Origin: Physcia stellaris
Lineage: Eukaryota > Ascomycota > Lecanoromycetes > Caliciales > Physciaceae
Direction of reading: 5' to 3'
DNA length: 64,000 bases
NCBI GenBank assembly: GCA_018902385.1
Contig: JABSSW010000017.1
Span: 710,504-774,503 of the forward strand
The number at the start of each line of letters is the position of its first letter. Position 1 is the first letter of the stretch. This document shows positions 35,212-48,237 of the stretch, piece after piece. Under the pieces are notes generated by a model, which made no database searches, had not been told where the DNA came from, and saw only the letters and a program-made list of their open reading frames with translations. A program made the position numbers and the translations under genes.

Positions 35212-36770
35212 TTGATGCAATTTTTTTGTTTATTTGTTGATTTCAAAAATCGAAAACAAAAAATGCAATGTTTTTTCATTACAATTAATCAAATCGATTT
35301 CGCATTCAAAACATTGCGAACAAATTTTGAATCGTTGAAAATTGTTGTCATGATCAAAGAAATTTTGAAACATGAACAAATCAAATCGATTTTTGAACGT
35401 ATAATGAAAAAAATATTCAAATATTTCAAACATTTATCAAAAATATTCGATTTTCAAAAAACAATTGAATTGTCATCGTATCGATTTTACGATCACAAAA
35501 TCGAATTTTTAAACGATAACAATACGTTGTTTCGAAATCGAATATATTTTCTGTTCGAATTCAAATTTCAAAAACTCAAAAAATATTTGAAAAATAATTT
35601 TCAAAAAAGTTTCATCGTATTCAATCAAACAACGTACGTTTCGTTCGTTTTATTTGCAATCAAATCAAATGATCAATTACGTTTGTGTGTGAATTATCGA
35701 CGATTTAATCACATCACGAAACGCAATCGATATTTCATTTTTTTGATTGAAAAAATTTTAATTAAAATGCAAAATTGCAAATATTTGATCAAGCTGAATA
35801 TCATATCGATTTTCAACAAATTTCGAATGAGTGAAAAAAATAAAAAATTCATTACATTCGTTATTTTCATGAAATCGTACAAATATCGAATATTATTTTT
35901 CGAATTGATCAACGAATTCGCGAATTGACAACATTACATAAACGATTTATTGTTCAATTTTTGAACGATTTTTGTCAAATTTATTTAAATGATATTTTCA
36001 TTTACAACAAATTCAAAAAAAAAAACACATCGTTCACGTTCGTAAAATGTTGAAAAAATTCAAAAAAATCGAATTACAAATGAATATTGAAAAATGCGAA
36101 TTTTTCAAAAAAAAATGACATTTTTGAACGTCATATTATCGATAAATGATTTTCGCATGAATTCGAAAAAAATAAAAATCATTGTCAATTGAAAACGTTT
36201 TACAAATTGAAAAAAATGCAAATTTTCGTGAATTTCGTCAATTTTTACAAACGATTCATTCGTGATTTTCGAAAAAAATTCGAATTTTCATTCGAATGAT
36301 CAAAAAATTCGTGAATTTCGAATGAATTGTTGAAATCGAAAAATTTTCAATTTTTTCAAAAAAACGATGATCGAAATTTTCATATTACGACATTACGATC
36401 GAATCAAACAAATCATTTTGAAAATTGATTTTTTTGATTACGTCAATGCGAAAATATTATTTCAATACGACGACGAAAAATTCTGCATTTCGTTGTTTTT
36501 TATAATCGCAACATGATTTCAATCGAATGCAATTACGAAATTTATGACAAAAAATTGTTGATCATTATTTGTTGTTTAAAACATTGACGTTTTGAATTCG
36601 AAAATATTGAAAAATCGATCAAAATTTTCATCGATCACAAAAAATTGAAAATTTTCATGACGTCAAAAAAATTTATTTTTCGTCAAATTCGTTGAACAAA
36701 AATTTTTTCGAAATTCAATATTGTTATTCAATTTCAATTCGAAATTCAAAACGTTAAAACAAATATTTTG
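35212..36770 (+). pseudogene. Element E reverse transcriptase-RNase H relic
   Basis: A 238-codon open stretch (35,212-35,928) covers the RT N-terminus: YRFYDHKIEF, QLRLCVNYRRFNHITKRNRYF, KYLIKLNIISIFNKFRMSE and YKYRILFFELINEFAN, ending at a TGA where Trp is expected. RT continues to the YLNDIF-like catalytic segment near 35,980-36,010, and RNase H to about 36,760. Confidence 0.88.
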
Positions 36771-38430
36771 ATTCGTATGTTTGATTCACGATTCAAAAAA
36801 AACGATATTGACGAACGATATCAATATCGAAAACAAATATTGTTTATTTCAAAACGATTCGAAATTCACGCGATAAAAATTGACGAATTTATTTATGAAC
36901 GAATTTTTGTTGTCAACAAATTGACGATAATTGTACGATTTATCGTGAAATCATCGAACAAAATTTCATTTCAATGAATGAAATTGATTTACGAAATTGC
37001 ATTGAAAAAAACGACGTTTTGTATCGAAAAATCGATTTTGAATGTTCGTCGATGTTTTTTATTCGTTGATTTTTTCAAAAAAATTCATGAATTTTTGTTT
37101 CGAAACATTCAAATTTTAATCGCATGAAAAATTTTATACGTCGCGATTATTATTGATTCAACATGCGCAAAACGATTCGTCGATACGTACGTAATTGTTA
37201 TGAATGTCAACGTACGAAAATTTTCAAAAATCGCAAAAACGATTTATTTATTTTTTTGATTATATTTTTGCAACGTTGAATCGACATATTCAAATGAATT
37301 TTATTATCGAATTGTTCGACGTTCACGATCATAACGTCATATGCACGATAATTGACAAATTTAACAAAAACGTTATTACGTGTTTTGTATCGTCGACGAC
37401 GAAAATATCAAATGTTGAAATCACGATCAAAATATTCATCAATTACGTATTTCGTACACATGAATTATTTTTCTCGATAACGTTTGATCGAAATTTTCAA
37501 TTCATATCGTTCGTTTGACAAACATTTTGTCGAATTTTCGACATCAAATGTAAATTTTTTATCGTTTTTCATTCAAAAATCGATGAACAAATCGAAAAAA
37601 TCAATCAAAATATCGAAAAACAATTGCGACAATATTGCAATTACATGCAAAACGATTGAAACGTTTGATTGTTCATGATCGAATTTGCAAACAACAACGC
37701 AATATTTGCAACAACAAAATTATTTTCATTTTTCATCAATAAAGATTTTCATTTTCGTATGAATTTTTCATCAAATTTTATTTCGTATGTTACAACGAAA
37801 AAACGATTTTTAATCGTCAAAACAAAAAATATTATCGACACGATGCAAAATATTTTCAACTACGTACGAAATCATGCAAAAATAATTCAAAAACGTATGA
37901 CGATTCAAATCAACAAATATCGAAAAATCGTAAAATACGTCGAAAAAATTTCGTTTTTTTCGATCGACGAAACATCAAAACGATCAAATCGTTTGACAAA
38001 CTCGATGACAAAAAATTAAATTTTTACAAAATATTACAACGTATGAACAATTCATATCGATTCGAATTGTTTGAAATTATGCATATTTACGATATGTTTC
38101 ATTGTTGATTTTTGCGCAAAAATTTTCGTGATTCGTTCGAAAATCAAATCAATAAATTTTTTGATTTTGTCATAATCAACGAAAATTCGAATGAAAAATG
38201 AACGATATTTTGAAATTTCGATATCATTACAATCGTTTTCAATATCGTGTCAATTGATCGAATTGATCGCATGATCGAACATAATATTATGTCGACAACG
38301 AAAAATTTGATAATGTTCGCGACGTGATGAACGATTTTCATCGCATTCATTTCACGATTGCAAATTCAAAATCGTTCAAAACGTTGATTTCAATATTTCA
38401 AAACGTCGTCAACGAATCAAATTTCTCAAC
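36770..38430 (+). pseudogene. Element E integrase and chromodomain-like relic
   Basis: Integrase zinc-binding remnants (CYECQRTK near 37,198-37,221), core pieces (FITELFDVHDHNVICTIIDKF, HELFFSITFDRNFQFIS) and the C-terminal part at 37,669-38,019 (EFANNNAIFATTKLFSFFINK, RMTIQINKYRKIVKYVE) occur in order. Around 38,150-38,400 lies a segment resembling a chromodomain (EN SNEK-stop-TI then RYHYNRFQYRVN in mixed frames). Confidence 0.75.
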
Positions 38431-38815
38431 GAATCGTCGTCGTTTTCGAAAAAAAATCGTCATGTTGACATTAATCGAAATTACATTCGATTAAAATTTG
38501 AAAATTTCGAATTCAATACATTCATTTCGATTTCATTTTCGCAACATTTTCGCAATTTCTAGTTTTCGTTATCGTTTCGATGTTATTTACAATCAAAATT
38601 TACGTCGCATGAAAAACTGAATCGTGTCAAAAACATTTTCAAAAATTGTTGTCAAATTTTATCGAATTTTGAAACAATAACGAAACATCTGAAAATAAAA
38701 AATGATGATCGTGAAATTTTTGAATTTTGCAAACATTCAAATCAATCAACAAAATTTTTCAATTTCGAAACAACGACGAATCGTCGAAACGACGCTCGCG
38801 AAAAAGAAAAAATAA

Positions 38816-39039
38816 TGTTACGAACATGTTTGACAAATAGATTTGACAAATAAATAGTTGATATGATATGTGATCGAACAACGAATTATGTTTTAATTTT
38901 ACGTTGAAATTAGCGTGATTTGAAATTTGACGTCGCATATTGTTTGCAATTTTAACATTTTGTATTTATTTGTTTTTGCAGACTTATTGTTTTCGTCTAG
39001 TTAGTCAATAATACGTCTATTCAAACACGATTCATGATA
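38816..39039 (+). repeat. 3' LTR of element E
   Basis: 224 bp, same ends as the 5' LTR, followed directly by the target duplication AACAT. Confidence 0.92.
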
Positions 39040-39044
39040 AACAT

Positions 39045-39741
39045 CTGTAATCAATGTTTGAAAAATTTGTATTGTTGTTGCGTAAATTTCGTGTTTTGTC
39101 AATTGTTATTTTCTTCGTCATATTTGAATTGAATGCGAAAATAAATTCGATATTTTCTGTGTTTCGAAAAATGATATTCAACGAAATTATGATGCTGTTT
39201 CGTCGTTGAAAAAACGACGTCGACGAAATGATTTGAAATTTACGACGTAAATTTTTCGAAAAATGAACGTAAAAAATATCAAAAAAAATATTTGCAATCG
39301 TCGATTTTAAATCAAAAATGAATGACGTAATTCGATCATTAATTCAATTGAAAAATGATTGATTGTTTCGATACGTTTCGATGACGATTACGAAAACTTT
39401 AAAATTTTTGCGAAAACGAATTTTGTCGACGATTCATTCTGCTGAATAAACAATGTTTGTCGAAATTGAATGACTAATAATTGACAACGATGTTGATTTA
39501 AAACAATTAATTACGATATTGTTCACAATAATTTTTGCAAATGTATTGACAAAATAAATTGAATCAATTGTATCGATGTAATCGAATAATTCAAACGCAA
39601 TGCGAATGACTTGTGATGTGAAAACAATCAAAATGACTTAAATGAAAATGATGTGTCGTATTGAAATTTGAAATAAAATGATAATAAAAAAAAAAAAAAA
39701 AACGAATTGAAATTTTCAAAACTTGTTGAACAAATTATCTG
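39045..39741 (-). pseudogene. Element A gag 5' segment
   Basis: This is the continuation of A's gag and leader beyond element E. It is an inverted, diverged copy of 40,359-41,050 in copy B and of 63,500-64,000 in copy C. A long A run at about 39,687-39,703 interrupts it. No usable start codon frame remains. Confidence 0.7.
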
Positions 39742-40358
39742 TTGATGAAAAAACAAATAAAATCGTTAAATTGAATTGTTCGAATCAGACAAAAACTCGA
39801 TGATAAATTGACGTTCAAGTGTGTCGTCATTGAGCGATGACAACACGAATTCAAACGAAAATTTGAAATGTTCAACTATTTAAAAGAAAAATCAATCGCT
39901 TTTATTGAAAATTGTAAAAAATCGAAAAAACGTGACTGAATGATTCATTTTCAAGTGAATACTGATTGTTGATGAAGATGAATAGTTGATTTCGATCGAC
40001 ACGTCAAATCGAAAAAACAACGAAATTTTCGATTGCGACAGCGACGTCAATGATGAGTAATTGACACTTTAAAATCGTGTGCTATCTCGAGAACTGATAC
40101 GTCAAAAACAATTGATGATGTCGATTTGTTTACGTACAAATCATCGCTTGAATGATGTTATCAATTGTTATGCGTAATGTGTGAATTGATTGATTTAAAA
40201 ATTATAAACGACAAAATGTCAATTTATGTACAGTAATTGCGAATCAATTGCTTGATCATTTTCGATTTTTCATTTAATATGAAATGATGACAGAATTTTT
40301 GTCAAAAATCATGTCAGAATATTTGATTTTTAAATTTATATCATTTAATTTGATTTTG
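39742..40358. repeat. Truncated terminal repeat shared head-to-head by elements A and B
   Basis: The plus strand here is homologous to the reverse complement of 18,221-18,948, with the first about 125 bp missing at its A side and the terminal TGTCATAACA missing at its B side. It lies between the 5' ends of A (minus) and B (plus). It still contains moderately preserved CT and AG steps. Confidence 0.65.
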
Positions 40359-41001
40359 TTCATTTTTTCAACAACAAAAAACTTGTTCAATTATTTTGAA
40401 AATTTCAATTCGTTTTTTTTTTGTTTTGTTTATCATCATTTTATTTCAAATTTCAATATGACACATCATTTTCATTTAAATCACGTTGATTGTTTTCATA
40501 TCAAAAATCATTCGCATTGCGTTTGAATTATTCGATTACATCGATTCAATTAATCGAATTTATTTTGTCAATATTTCGACAAAAATTACGATAAACAATA
40601 TCGTAATCAATTTTTTTAAATCATCATCGTTATTTGTCATTGTTCATTCGATTTCGACAAACATTGTTTATTCATCAAAATGAATCGTCGACAAAATTCG
40701 TTTTCGCAAAAATTTTAAAAATTTCGTGATCGTCACAGAAATTTATCGAAACAATCAACAATTTTTCGATTGAATTAATGATCGAATTACGTCATTTATT
40801 TTTGATTTAAAATCGACGATTGTAAATATTTTTTTTGATATTTTTTACGTTCATTTTTCAAAAAATTTACGTCGTAAATTTCAAGTCATTTCGTCGATTT
40901 CGTTTTTTCAACAACGAAACAACATCATAATTTCGTTAAATATTATTTTTGAAACACAAAAAATATCGAATTTATTTTTGCATTCAATTCAAACATAACG
41001 A

Positions 41002-42650
41002 ATGAAAATAACAATTGACAAAACATTGAATTTATTCAACAACAATGACAAACATTGCAAATTTTGTTCGAAAATATCAAAAACAATATTCAAACAAAAT
41101 TTCAAAAATTCGTCGAATCATCAAATTCAATCGAATTTTTTGACAATGATGATAATGTCAAATGAAATATTCAAAAAACGAATTTTTTTGATTCGTGATA
41201 CGAAAAAAAAAACGTTATTACAAACAATTCGATCGAACATTCGAACAAAAATACATATTTTCGAAATGTTCATTTTTATATTGAAAAAATCAAAAATATA
41301 ACGTTGTTCAAAAATGTCGACGTGATTCGAACAAATTTTTATAATTGCATGCGTGATCACGCGTTACGTTAATACACAAAAATAATCAACGATAATCAAA
41401 AACGATTAATCAAATTCGAAAACGACGTAAAAAAATGAAAACGTTTGTTGTTGAAACGATAAAAAAAATCGTTATCGACAACGTTGACGATCATCACGAA
41501 AAAAAAATACACGATAAAAAATGTTCGTCGACATCGCGAATTATTCTATTTCGTTAAAATTATAATCAAAAAAATTAAATCGACAATGATGTCAATTTAT
41601 TCGCAATTGTATTTAATTTACAATGAATTGAAATTGAACTTTCGACGAAACTTGATCAAATCGATAAAAAAATTACAATAAATGAATTTTTTAACAATTT
41701 GATGATAAAAAAATATGATGAAATATCGAAAATCGATATCGATTTTATCATTCGTTCGAAAACGAACGTCGTTTTCAATTCATTTATTGTTTTCAATTAT
41801 CAATTTTGTCAACATTATTCGATTCGTATAATATTTTTTTTTGTTATCAATGAACGTGTAAATTACGAGAATTTCAATGAATTTTTTCGCAATTTCGTCA
41901 AATTTAATATTCGACATCGTATCAATTTGAAAAACAAAATAACGTTTATATTTTTCAACAACGTTCATATCAATCAAATTATTCAAATCGACAACAATCG
42001 ACACAAAATATGCAAAAACGTTTATACGAAAATCAACAATATCGATTTCAACAAACGCAACAAAACGAAATTCAAAAAAATCGAAACACGTTCGATTCGC
42101 GATTTCAATATTCGCACTTTTTACGTTTTAATCAATATTTTGTTGATTTTTCAAATTCATTTTCGTTTTCGTTTAAATAAAATATTTATTTCAATCAAAA
42201 TAAAACGTTTAATCAAAATGAAACATTATATCGACGAACGTATTTTGCGAATGAAAAAACAAAAAACAATTATTCGAACGACGAAAAAAATTATCAAAAT
42301 GATCACAACATGAATATTGAAAACGCGTCGAAAATATTTGTGATAAATAATGAATATCATGACGAAAAACATTTCGAAATTCAAAAATTTAACGAAAATT
42401 TTGTGAATCATGAATTATTCGAATATTTTGTGAATATTTTTGCAAAACAAACGAAAATTTATTCGTGCAAACGTTGTCAATCGAAATTTTATTTCAATAA
42501 CAAATTTTATCGACATTTGTGTTCGTGTCAAATTGTTTCGATTAAATTTGACATATCGTTGACAAAAAACATTCACGATTATCAAACATTTATTATACAA
42601 TCAAACGTCAAAACAAATATTAAATTCAATTTTGAATTTCGTTCGTGACG
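41002..42650 (+). pseudogene. Element B Gag relic with C2HC-type finger
   Basis: The frames at 41,002-41,301 and 41,699-42,313 correspond to A's gag. 42,310-42,648 ends in a well-kept finger at 42,466-42,528: CKRCQSKFYFNNKFYRHLCSC (Cys-x2-Cys-x12-His-x3-Cys). The Gln/Asn/Tyr-rich segment near 42,000-42,120 is present but frame-shifted. Confidence 0.72.
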
Positions 42651-42693
42651 TTACGTCACGATAAAAATCAACATTGAACAATGTTTTACGAAT

Positions 42694-43171
42694 ATGTGCG
42701 TCGATATCGAATGCGATACGTCATTAATCGATCGCAAATTTTTGATGCAAAAAATATTTAATTATCGAATTCATGCGCGACAAAATATAAAATTTTTCAA
42801 AATTCGCGATATTGAAAACGTCGTTGTAATCACGACGAATTATATTTCATTAATTTTTCGAATTTTCGAAATTTCAATTAATGACGAAAATGCGATTGTC
42901 ACGTTCATTCGACAAATTTACATAATGAAAAAATTGAAAACAAAATTTTTTTGACAATAATATATTGAATTCAAAACGAATGAATATAAATGTAAACAAA
43001 CAAATGATTATCATTGAAAATTGCAAAAACATTAAAATTCAATTAAATGTCATTAATGTTGAATCGTCGATTAAACGCGTGATTCGTGTCAACGAAATTA
43101 TTAAAATTTCAATTAAATCAATTTTTACGATTTTTTTCAAATTACGTGAAAAAAATAATTTATTTATTGAA
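42694..43171 (+). pseudogene. Element B protease relic, cut by element N
   Basis: It begins MCVDIECDTSLIDRKFLMQ, the aspartic protease active-site region, and continues through an ERMNINVNKQMIIIENCKNI-like stretch to FKLREKNNLFIE. There the TTGAA target duplication and element N interrupt the codons. The sequence resumes at 51,019 with ERDFMFTFSRIERLN. Confidence 0.8.
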
Positions 43172-43314
43172 TGTTATGATACAGAATTGTATGATGTAGA
43201 AAGAATGAATTGATTAGTTAAAAGAGACTGCTGACTAAATACTACACGTGTCAAGACATTATGACTTCGTGACAATCATCTAATTAACTATGTCAATATG
43301 TCAATGTCATAACA
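43172..43314 (-). repeat. 3' LTR of element N
   Basis: 143 bp. There are 13 transitions against the other LTR: 10 in CpT/ApG context, 1 CpC, 1 CpA/TpG and 1 CpG. This copy has lost most of the differing C/G bases. Confidence 0.93.
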
Positions 43315-43499
43315 AATGCACAGCAACAAGAAAAAGCTCAATATTCTCATTGACACATCTAATTTATACATATAATTATGTCATGATTCATATATCACAT
43401 ATCAATCATTTATTCGCGCCTAACTTCTCGAGATTTATCTTTAAAACGATCTCTATCACGTTCTTCGCGTTTTTCTCGTTTCGTTTTTTTGTCAACTTG

Positions 43500-44900
43500 A
43501 ACAATGAAATGTTGTAAATCGTAAACATCAACAAAATTCTTGAACGTATCGAGAGCGTGCAAGAGATACCAAACATTGTGCTTCGAATCGTAATCTTTTC
43601 ACTTGATTAAATAATTAATGCGATTTGTAAAGATGATACGCCGATTCAACAAACGTTCGATTTCGTACAACGAAACTTGCTCGATTAATGCAATAGACTG
43701 TTTTTCGTGAATTGATGACGAATTTCTATCGACAATTCTATCATACGAATTCGTGTCACGCGTAGTTGATTTTAGCTGTGCAATTGATACAACAGAATGT
43801 ATTTTCATGACAGAAAATAGTTGTAATCGAAACGCTAAATTGTCGATCTTTTCAATAATAAAAAAGAATTTTACGCGCTGTTTCGACAGCTTGTGATTAA
43901 ATAAACCGAATATAATGTAGTCATGATGTAAACGTAAATACATTTTGTCGTCAATCTTGAATTTCTAACGTTTTTATTGCATCGTAGCGAGCTTTGCTCA
44001 AAGCGTTAACGAATGCCATAGCAACTTCGACGTTCTCGCGCTTGATCTGACGCAATTGACTGTAATTTTCAAATGATAAATTCGTTAACATGTTTAGCGT
44101 ATCATTGACTTTGAATTCGTAAACAAGTTCGTTCGAAACGTATCCTGTAATGACGTGAACAACGTTGTTGTTTTCAACTTGTATGAACGATAAAGCACGT
44201 CAATTCACTCGTCGTCGAAATGTGCAATGACGTGAAAACGCAAAACGATTTCGATGAATTGATTGATTCGTTTCGACTGATCATCTGTTTGCGAATGATA
44301 AACTGTGAACGTGAATATAATTGTTTTAAATTTATTGAACACAACTTGTCAGAAATCTGACATGAATTTGCTATCTCTATTTGATACAGTAGCATGCGAA
44401 ATGTTTCAATCGTTTTCATAAACGCTACAATGACTACATTAATCCAATCGATTGCAAATCAGATATCGTGATCCGAAATCAACAAAATTTTTTTGAAGAA
44501 TTTGCACGTAATCGTAAACAATACGTTCATGTCACGATTAAACGATAATTTCACGATGAAATTCATAGTTATTGTATGAAAAAATATCGCTGATGATATT
44601 ATAAATGTGAATTCGTCGTAAGCAAAATGACGTTTGATCTGATTAATTGACATTTCGAACAATGAATTATGTAAATCTTAAAATGCTTAATCATTGAGTG
44701 TACGTAAATAAAATTGCGTAATCTATCGTATGTACGCATGAAATCGTCGTGATGTGTAAAATCGTGAACTTGCTGAAATATTTCAGTTTTCATGACTGCG
44801 AATATGCACAAACGCTTCGAACCGAAATCAAAAATGTAATACAATAAGTCATTTCTGTAGCGAAAACGTACATCACGAGAATCAGAAAGCTCGTAAACCT
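43500..44900 (-). pseudogene. Element N integrase and chromodomain relic
   Basis: On the minus strand: zinc-binding remnant VHDFTHHDDFMRTYDRL then CSKCQLIR (44,640-44,800), core start FHTITMNFIVKLSFNRDMNVL (44,459-44,662), later core (44,100-44,420), and a C-terminal region with HHDYIIFGLFNHKL at 43,870-43,940. A chromodomain closes the protein: LYEIERLLNRRI then INYLIK-stop-KDYDSKHNVWY near 43,565-43,680. The stop is TGA at a Trp position; the later Trp is intact. Confidence 0.85.
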
Positions 44901-45297
44901 TCAATGAAATGTTAACAGACGTGACTACAAATGCAAATGTAATCTCAATAGTAAATACAGCTGCGCTAATAGATGTAACTTCGTTCGTAGTCGTAACTGA
45001 CGTAGAGACAGCTTCGTGCGAAACGATAATTTTCGTTCGTAAGCAACGATTTCGTGCGAAAATGTAACTGAAATAGCTGATGCAACTACGACGACAGCAA
45101 ACCGTACAATAACGAATATTTGAATCAATGCTCGTCATTTCTGATACGCTTGTCTAAATCGAATTTTGAAATCGTTTTGACATTTTCATCAACGCCACAT
45201 GATGAAAATACAAAAATGTTTTCAAAATCAAATCTGTTTTTGAACTTCAAAATATGTTCGTACAATGATTCGAGTACGTCGATTTTGTCAATAATAA

Positions 45298-46700
45298 TCA
45301 CGTCAACTTGTAATCTTGATAAAACGTTGATATTACGTTAACTTTGTCAGCTTTGTGTTTAACAAACAGATTGAAATCAAATAAATATTGCGAAACTCGC
45401 ACAAACCGTAAATTCAACTTGTCATTACTGAAAGTAATGAAAATGATTTGTCGACTAATGAATACAGCAACAGAATGATCAATGTAAATGATAATTGAAA
45501 ACATTTCAATTGATTTTATCATATGTTTGATCTTACGAACTATTCACACAATGTCGACGATTTTCAACTCTGTTGATCAATAGTTTTTTCGACGTCGTTC
45601 AAACATCGATTAAAAAACATAATTGATTGAATGACTGTACGCGAATACGTGACATCGCTGAATGAATTATTCAACACGTGATACACTATTGTTGCAAAAT
45701 CTCATTGTTTGAAAACATTCAAATCAATGTAAAATCGACGTTTTTTGTCGAAATGAATCAAGAACGTCAATAAAACGAATGCAACTTGTAAATTTCGAAA
45801 AGCGACACGTTTTTCGTGCGTAAAGTCGTACAATTGTGTCTTGATTGTTTGTTTTTTTCGTGCAAATTCACTGACAATAACGCTTTTCGTAAACGTAATT
45901 TTTCGTTTTTGTAACGACTGTACGCGTTGTGCGTAACGAGATATTGACGAACGTAATCAATTTGTAAATTTCATGAAAATTTCGAAATCACGCAAATTGA
46001 AAAAAAAACGTAATGAAATGATAACGATTATTTTTTCGACAATGATAAACATATTCAAATTATCGATTCGCTGATTTAACAATGTAACAAAAAAATACGC
46101 TAAAAACGACTTCGTGACAATTAAATTAATGCGTTTCGTGCGAAACATTTGAAAAAACGTGCGTAAATGTTTCAAATGCTTTTGTAAAATTTTGAAATGA
46201 ATTATAATGTCATTTACATACGTTTTAGCGAACTGTTTGTACGAACGTAATAGTTTGTTCGTTTGTCGCTGCACGTAAAAAAATGAATTTTTGTAATTCA
46301 TAAAAATTACATTGAATTTTTCTTGTTCACGATGAATCACAATAATAAATTTGTGACGATTTTTACGTTGTACATTGAATTGATGAAATCAATTCACGAC
46401 GTCAATGATAAAAATGAAAAGCGAATCAACAATTTTTGCTATAATATCCGATTGCAATGATAACGAATAACTGTCGTTTTCAATGATGTCGTTTAAATTT
46501 TTTATGTTTATCACTACACGTCTTTTTTGATCTGTGAAAGTGTCACGTCAAACAACGAAAACTGAATAACTGAACGAAATAAATTGAATCGTTCAACGCA
46601 GTTTGTTTTGTTGATGTAATTTGTCGAATGTAACGTCAATAAAACTGCGATTCTTGACTTCTAAAAATACACTTTGTTGAGTTTAAATACAACTTCAAAC
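45298..46700 (-). pseudogene. Element N reverse transcriptase-RNase H relic
   Basis: RT at 45,957-46,340 contains HREQEKFNVIFMNYKNSFFYVQ and KTYVNDIIIHF (normally YVDD). The earlier RT is in broken frames to about 46,700. RNase H ends at 45,298-45,522 with LNLRFVRVSQYLFDFNLFVKHKADKVNVI. Confidence 0.83.
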
Positions 46701-47464
46701 TTGAAATTGATAAACATTCATTCGTTTTCAAATATATTTACGATAAAGTCAAAATCACGAAATATGTTCTGATAACTGTTCATTAGATTAGCTAACCCGA
46801 ACATTTTTGCTCGTACATCGTAACGCCACTAAATAGCACGTGCTTCAGAGTAGAATCGATTTGTGACACAATAAATACAACGAATACAGTAAATTCGTTC
46901 AACGAGATAATCGATTCGTGCGAAACGTGCGAAACGATGCCTAATGTAACGTACGTTGCAGCAAGCGTAACGAAACTGACGATCAATTGCTTTTTCATGA
47001 ACGCTCATTCATTCAGTCACTAATTGCTTTGTATGATTTTTCTGACATAGTCAAATAACATTCAGCTTGATTATATTCAGTAATCATATTTAGTCGTGCA
47101 CGTTTCGCTAACGTAATAGACTGAAATGTAACGTTGCGAACGAACATCTTGAATAAATTGCTATTCACACACGTGTGCATACACGTCGTCATCGTATTCT
47201 AAATCATACTGACAATGAAATTCGAACAAAAAGTCTCTATCGTCAGAAAGAAGCCGTGATACGTAACGAATATCTTCGCAAAATCATCAAACTGTAAAAT
47301 GTATGTCTGACGAGAACGAATGATACGCTTGACGTGCGAAATAACTCGACTAAACACATCAATTGACACACGAAAACTCTCACATTTAGCTATAATAAGA
47401 CGACGCTTCTCGGAATTTATTTTGATGTCTTGTGAATAAATAATATCATTAACGAAGCAGCTGT

Positions 47465-48075
47465 TTATTTGATTGCAAAATCGTCAATAAAATGCATTTC
47501 GACTTCAATAACGTCAATAGTTTCGCGCTTTGATTTGAACACTTCATCAAACGTCATGCTAACAAGCATGAACTCGTCTGACTTGACAACCTTGCCATTT
47601 ACGTCTCGCACAAATATAAATGAGACTAATTTTTGAACAAATACATCAGATAGCAATTGAATGAAAAATTTGCGATCAATCATAGTAACAAAACAATCAA
47701 TATCGATACATATTTTAATATTTTCTGTGCTATTATTTAATTTAACAATAGCTTGATCGTATTGATATTCGCGAAAAGCGTAATCAGAATTAATTTCATC
47801 AAAACGTACAATAAATTGAATAACGCGACGATTGACTGAAGAAAAAGCGTGTGAAAACTCGTAAATCTTCTTACGAAACGAAAATGATAACTTTATTATC
47901 GATACAGCGTCAACGTGATCAGCGTGCGATACAGTGAAATCATCGTGCGATATTGTGTCATCGTGCACTGTTGCGTGACTGACGTGCTCAAACGTGTCAG
48001 AAAATCAACACGCATTGCGTAAATGTTTGAATAATTGATTTTTAAACACGAAAATGTTATTACAGTGAATACAAT
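47465..48075 (-). pseudogene. Element N protease relic and C2HC-type finger
   Basis: The protease at 47,465-47,968 is the best preserved gene segment of N (167 codons) and includes NIKICIDIDCFVTMIDRKFF, the altered active-site region, and VRDVNGKVVKSDEFMLVSM. Upstream at 48,008-48,073 is a finger CIHCNNIFVFKNQLFKHLRNAC (Cys-x2-Cys-x12-His-x4-Cys), the same type as in A/B/C. Confidence 0.8.
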
Positions 48076-48237
48076 TGTGTGTAAAAATTTCTGTAACAGA
48101 CGTCAAAAAATTGACATCTTGTGCAATTTCAACGTGCTGACTGTAATCATCGAACAAATCAAACTGATTTTCGTACGAGAACACGCTATCGTCAATATTT
48201 TGATATTCAGATAGTCAATGAGCATCGCTAATCTCAT

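Larger units (their letters stand above)
32339..39039 (+). mobile_element. Element E: complete but dead Ty3/Gypsy chromovirus, 6,701 bp, nested in A
   Basis: Direct 224-bp LTRs (32,339-32,562 and 38,816-39,039) are flanked by perfect 5-bp duplications AACAT (32,334-32,338 and 39,040-39,044). The LTRs begin TGTTACGAAC and now end in CATGATA; the expected terminal CA has become TA in both. The internal plus-strand order is Gag, zinc knuckle, protease, RT, RNase H, integrase and a chromodomain-like segment. This family is distinct from A/B/C, D and N. Confidence 0.92.
18221..39741 (-). mobile_element. Element A: Ty3/Gypsy chromovirus, minus strand, broken by D and E
   Basis: Read on the minus strand from 39,741 to 18,221, the order is Gag, zinc finger, protease, RT, RNase H, integrase, chromodomain, terminal repeat. 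Two later insertions split it: D at 20,386-27,842 (in integrase) and E at 32,339-39,039 (in gag). Removing them and their target duplications leaves about 6.6 kb of internal sequence, the same as copy B without N. No frame is intact. At its 5' side A runs directly into a truncated terminal repeat shared with copy B. Confidence 0.88.

Noticed and set aside
32339-39039. Element E LTRs ending in CA
   Set aside because: Both copies end CATGATA immediately before the perfect AACAT duplication, so the boundary is set by the duplication and the terminal dinucleotide now reads TA.
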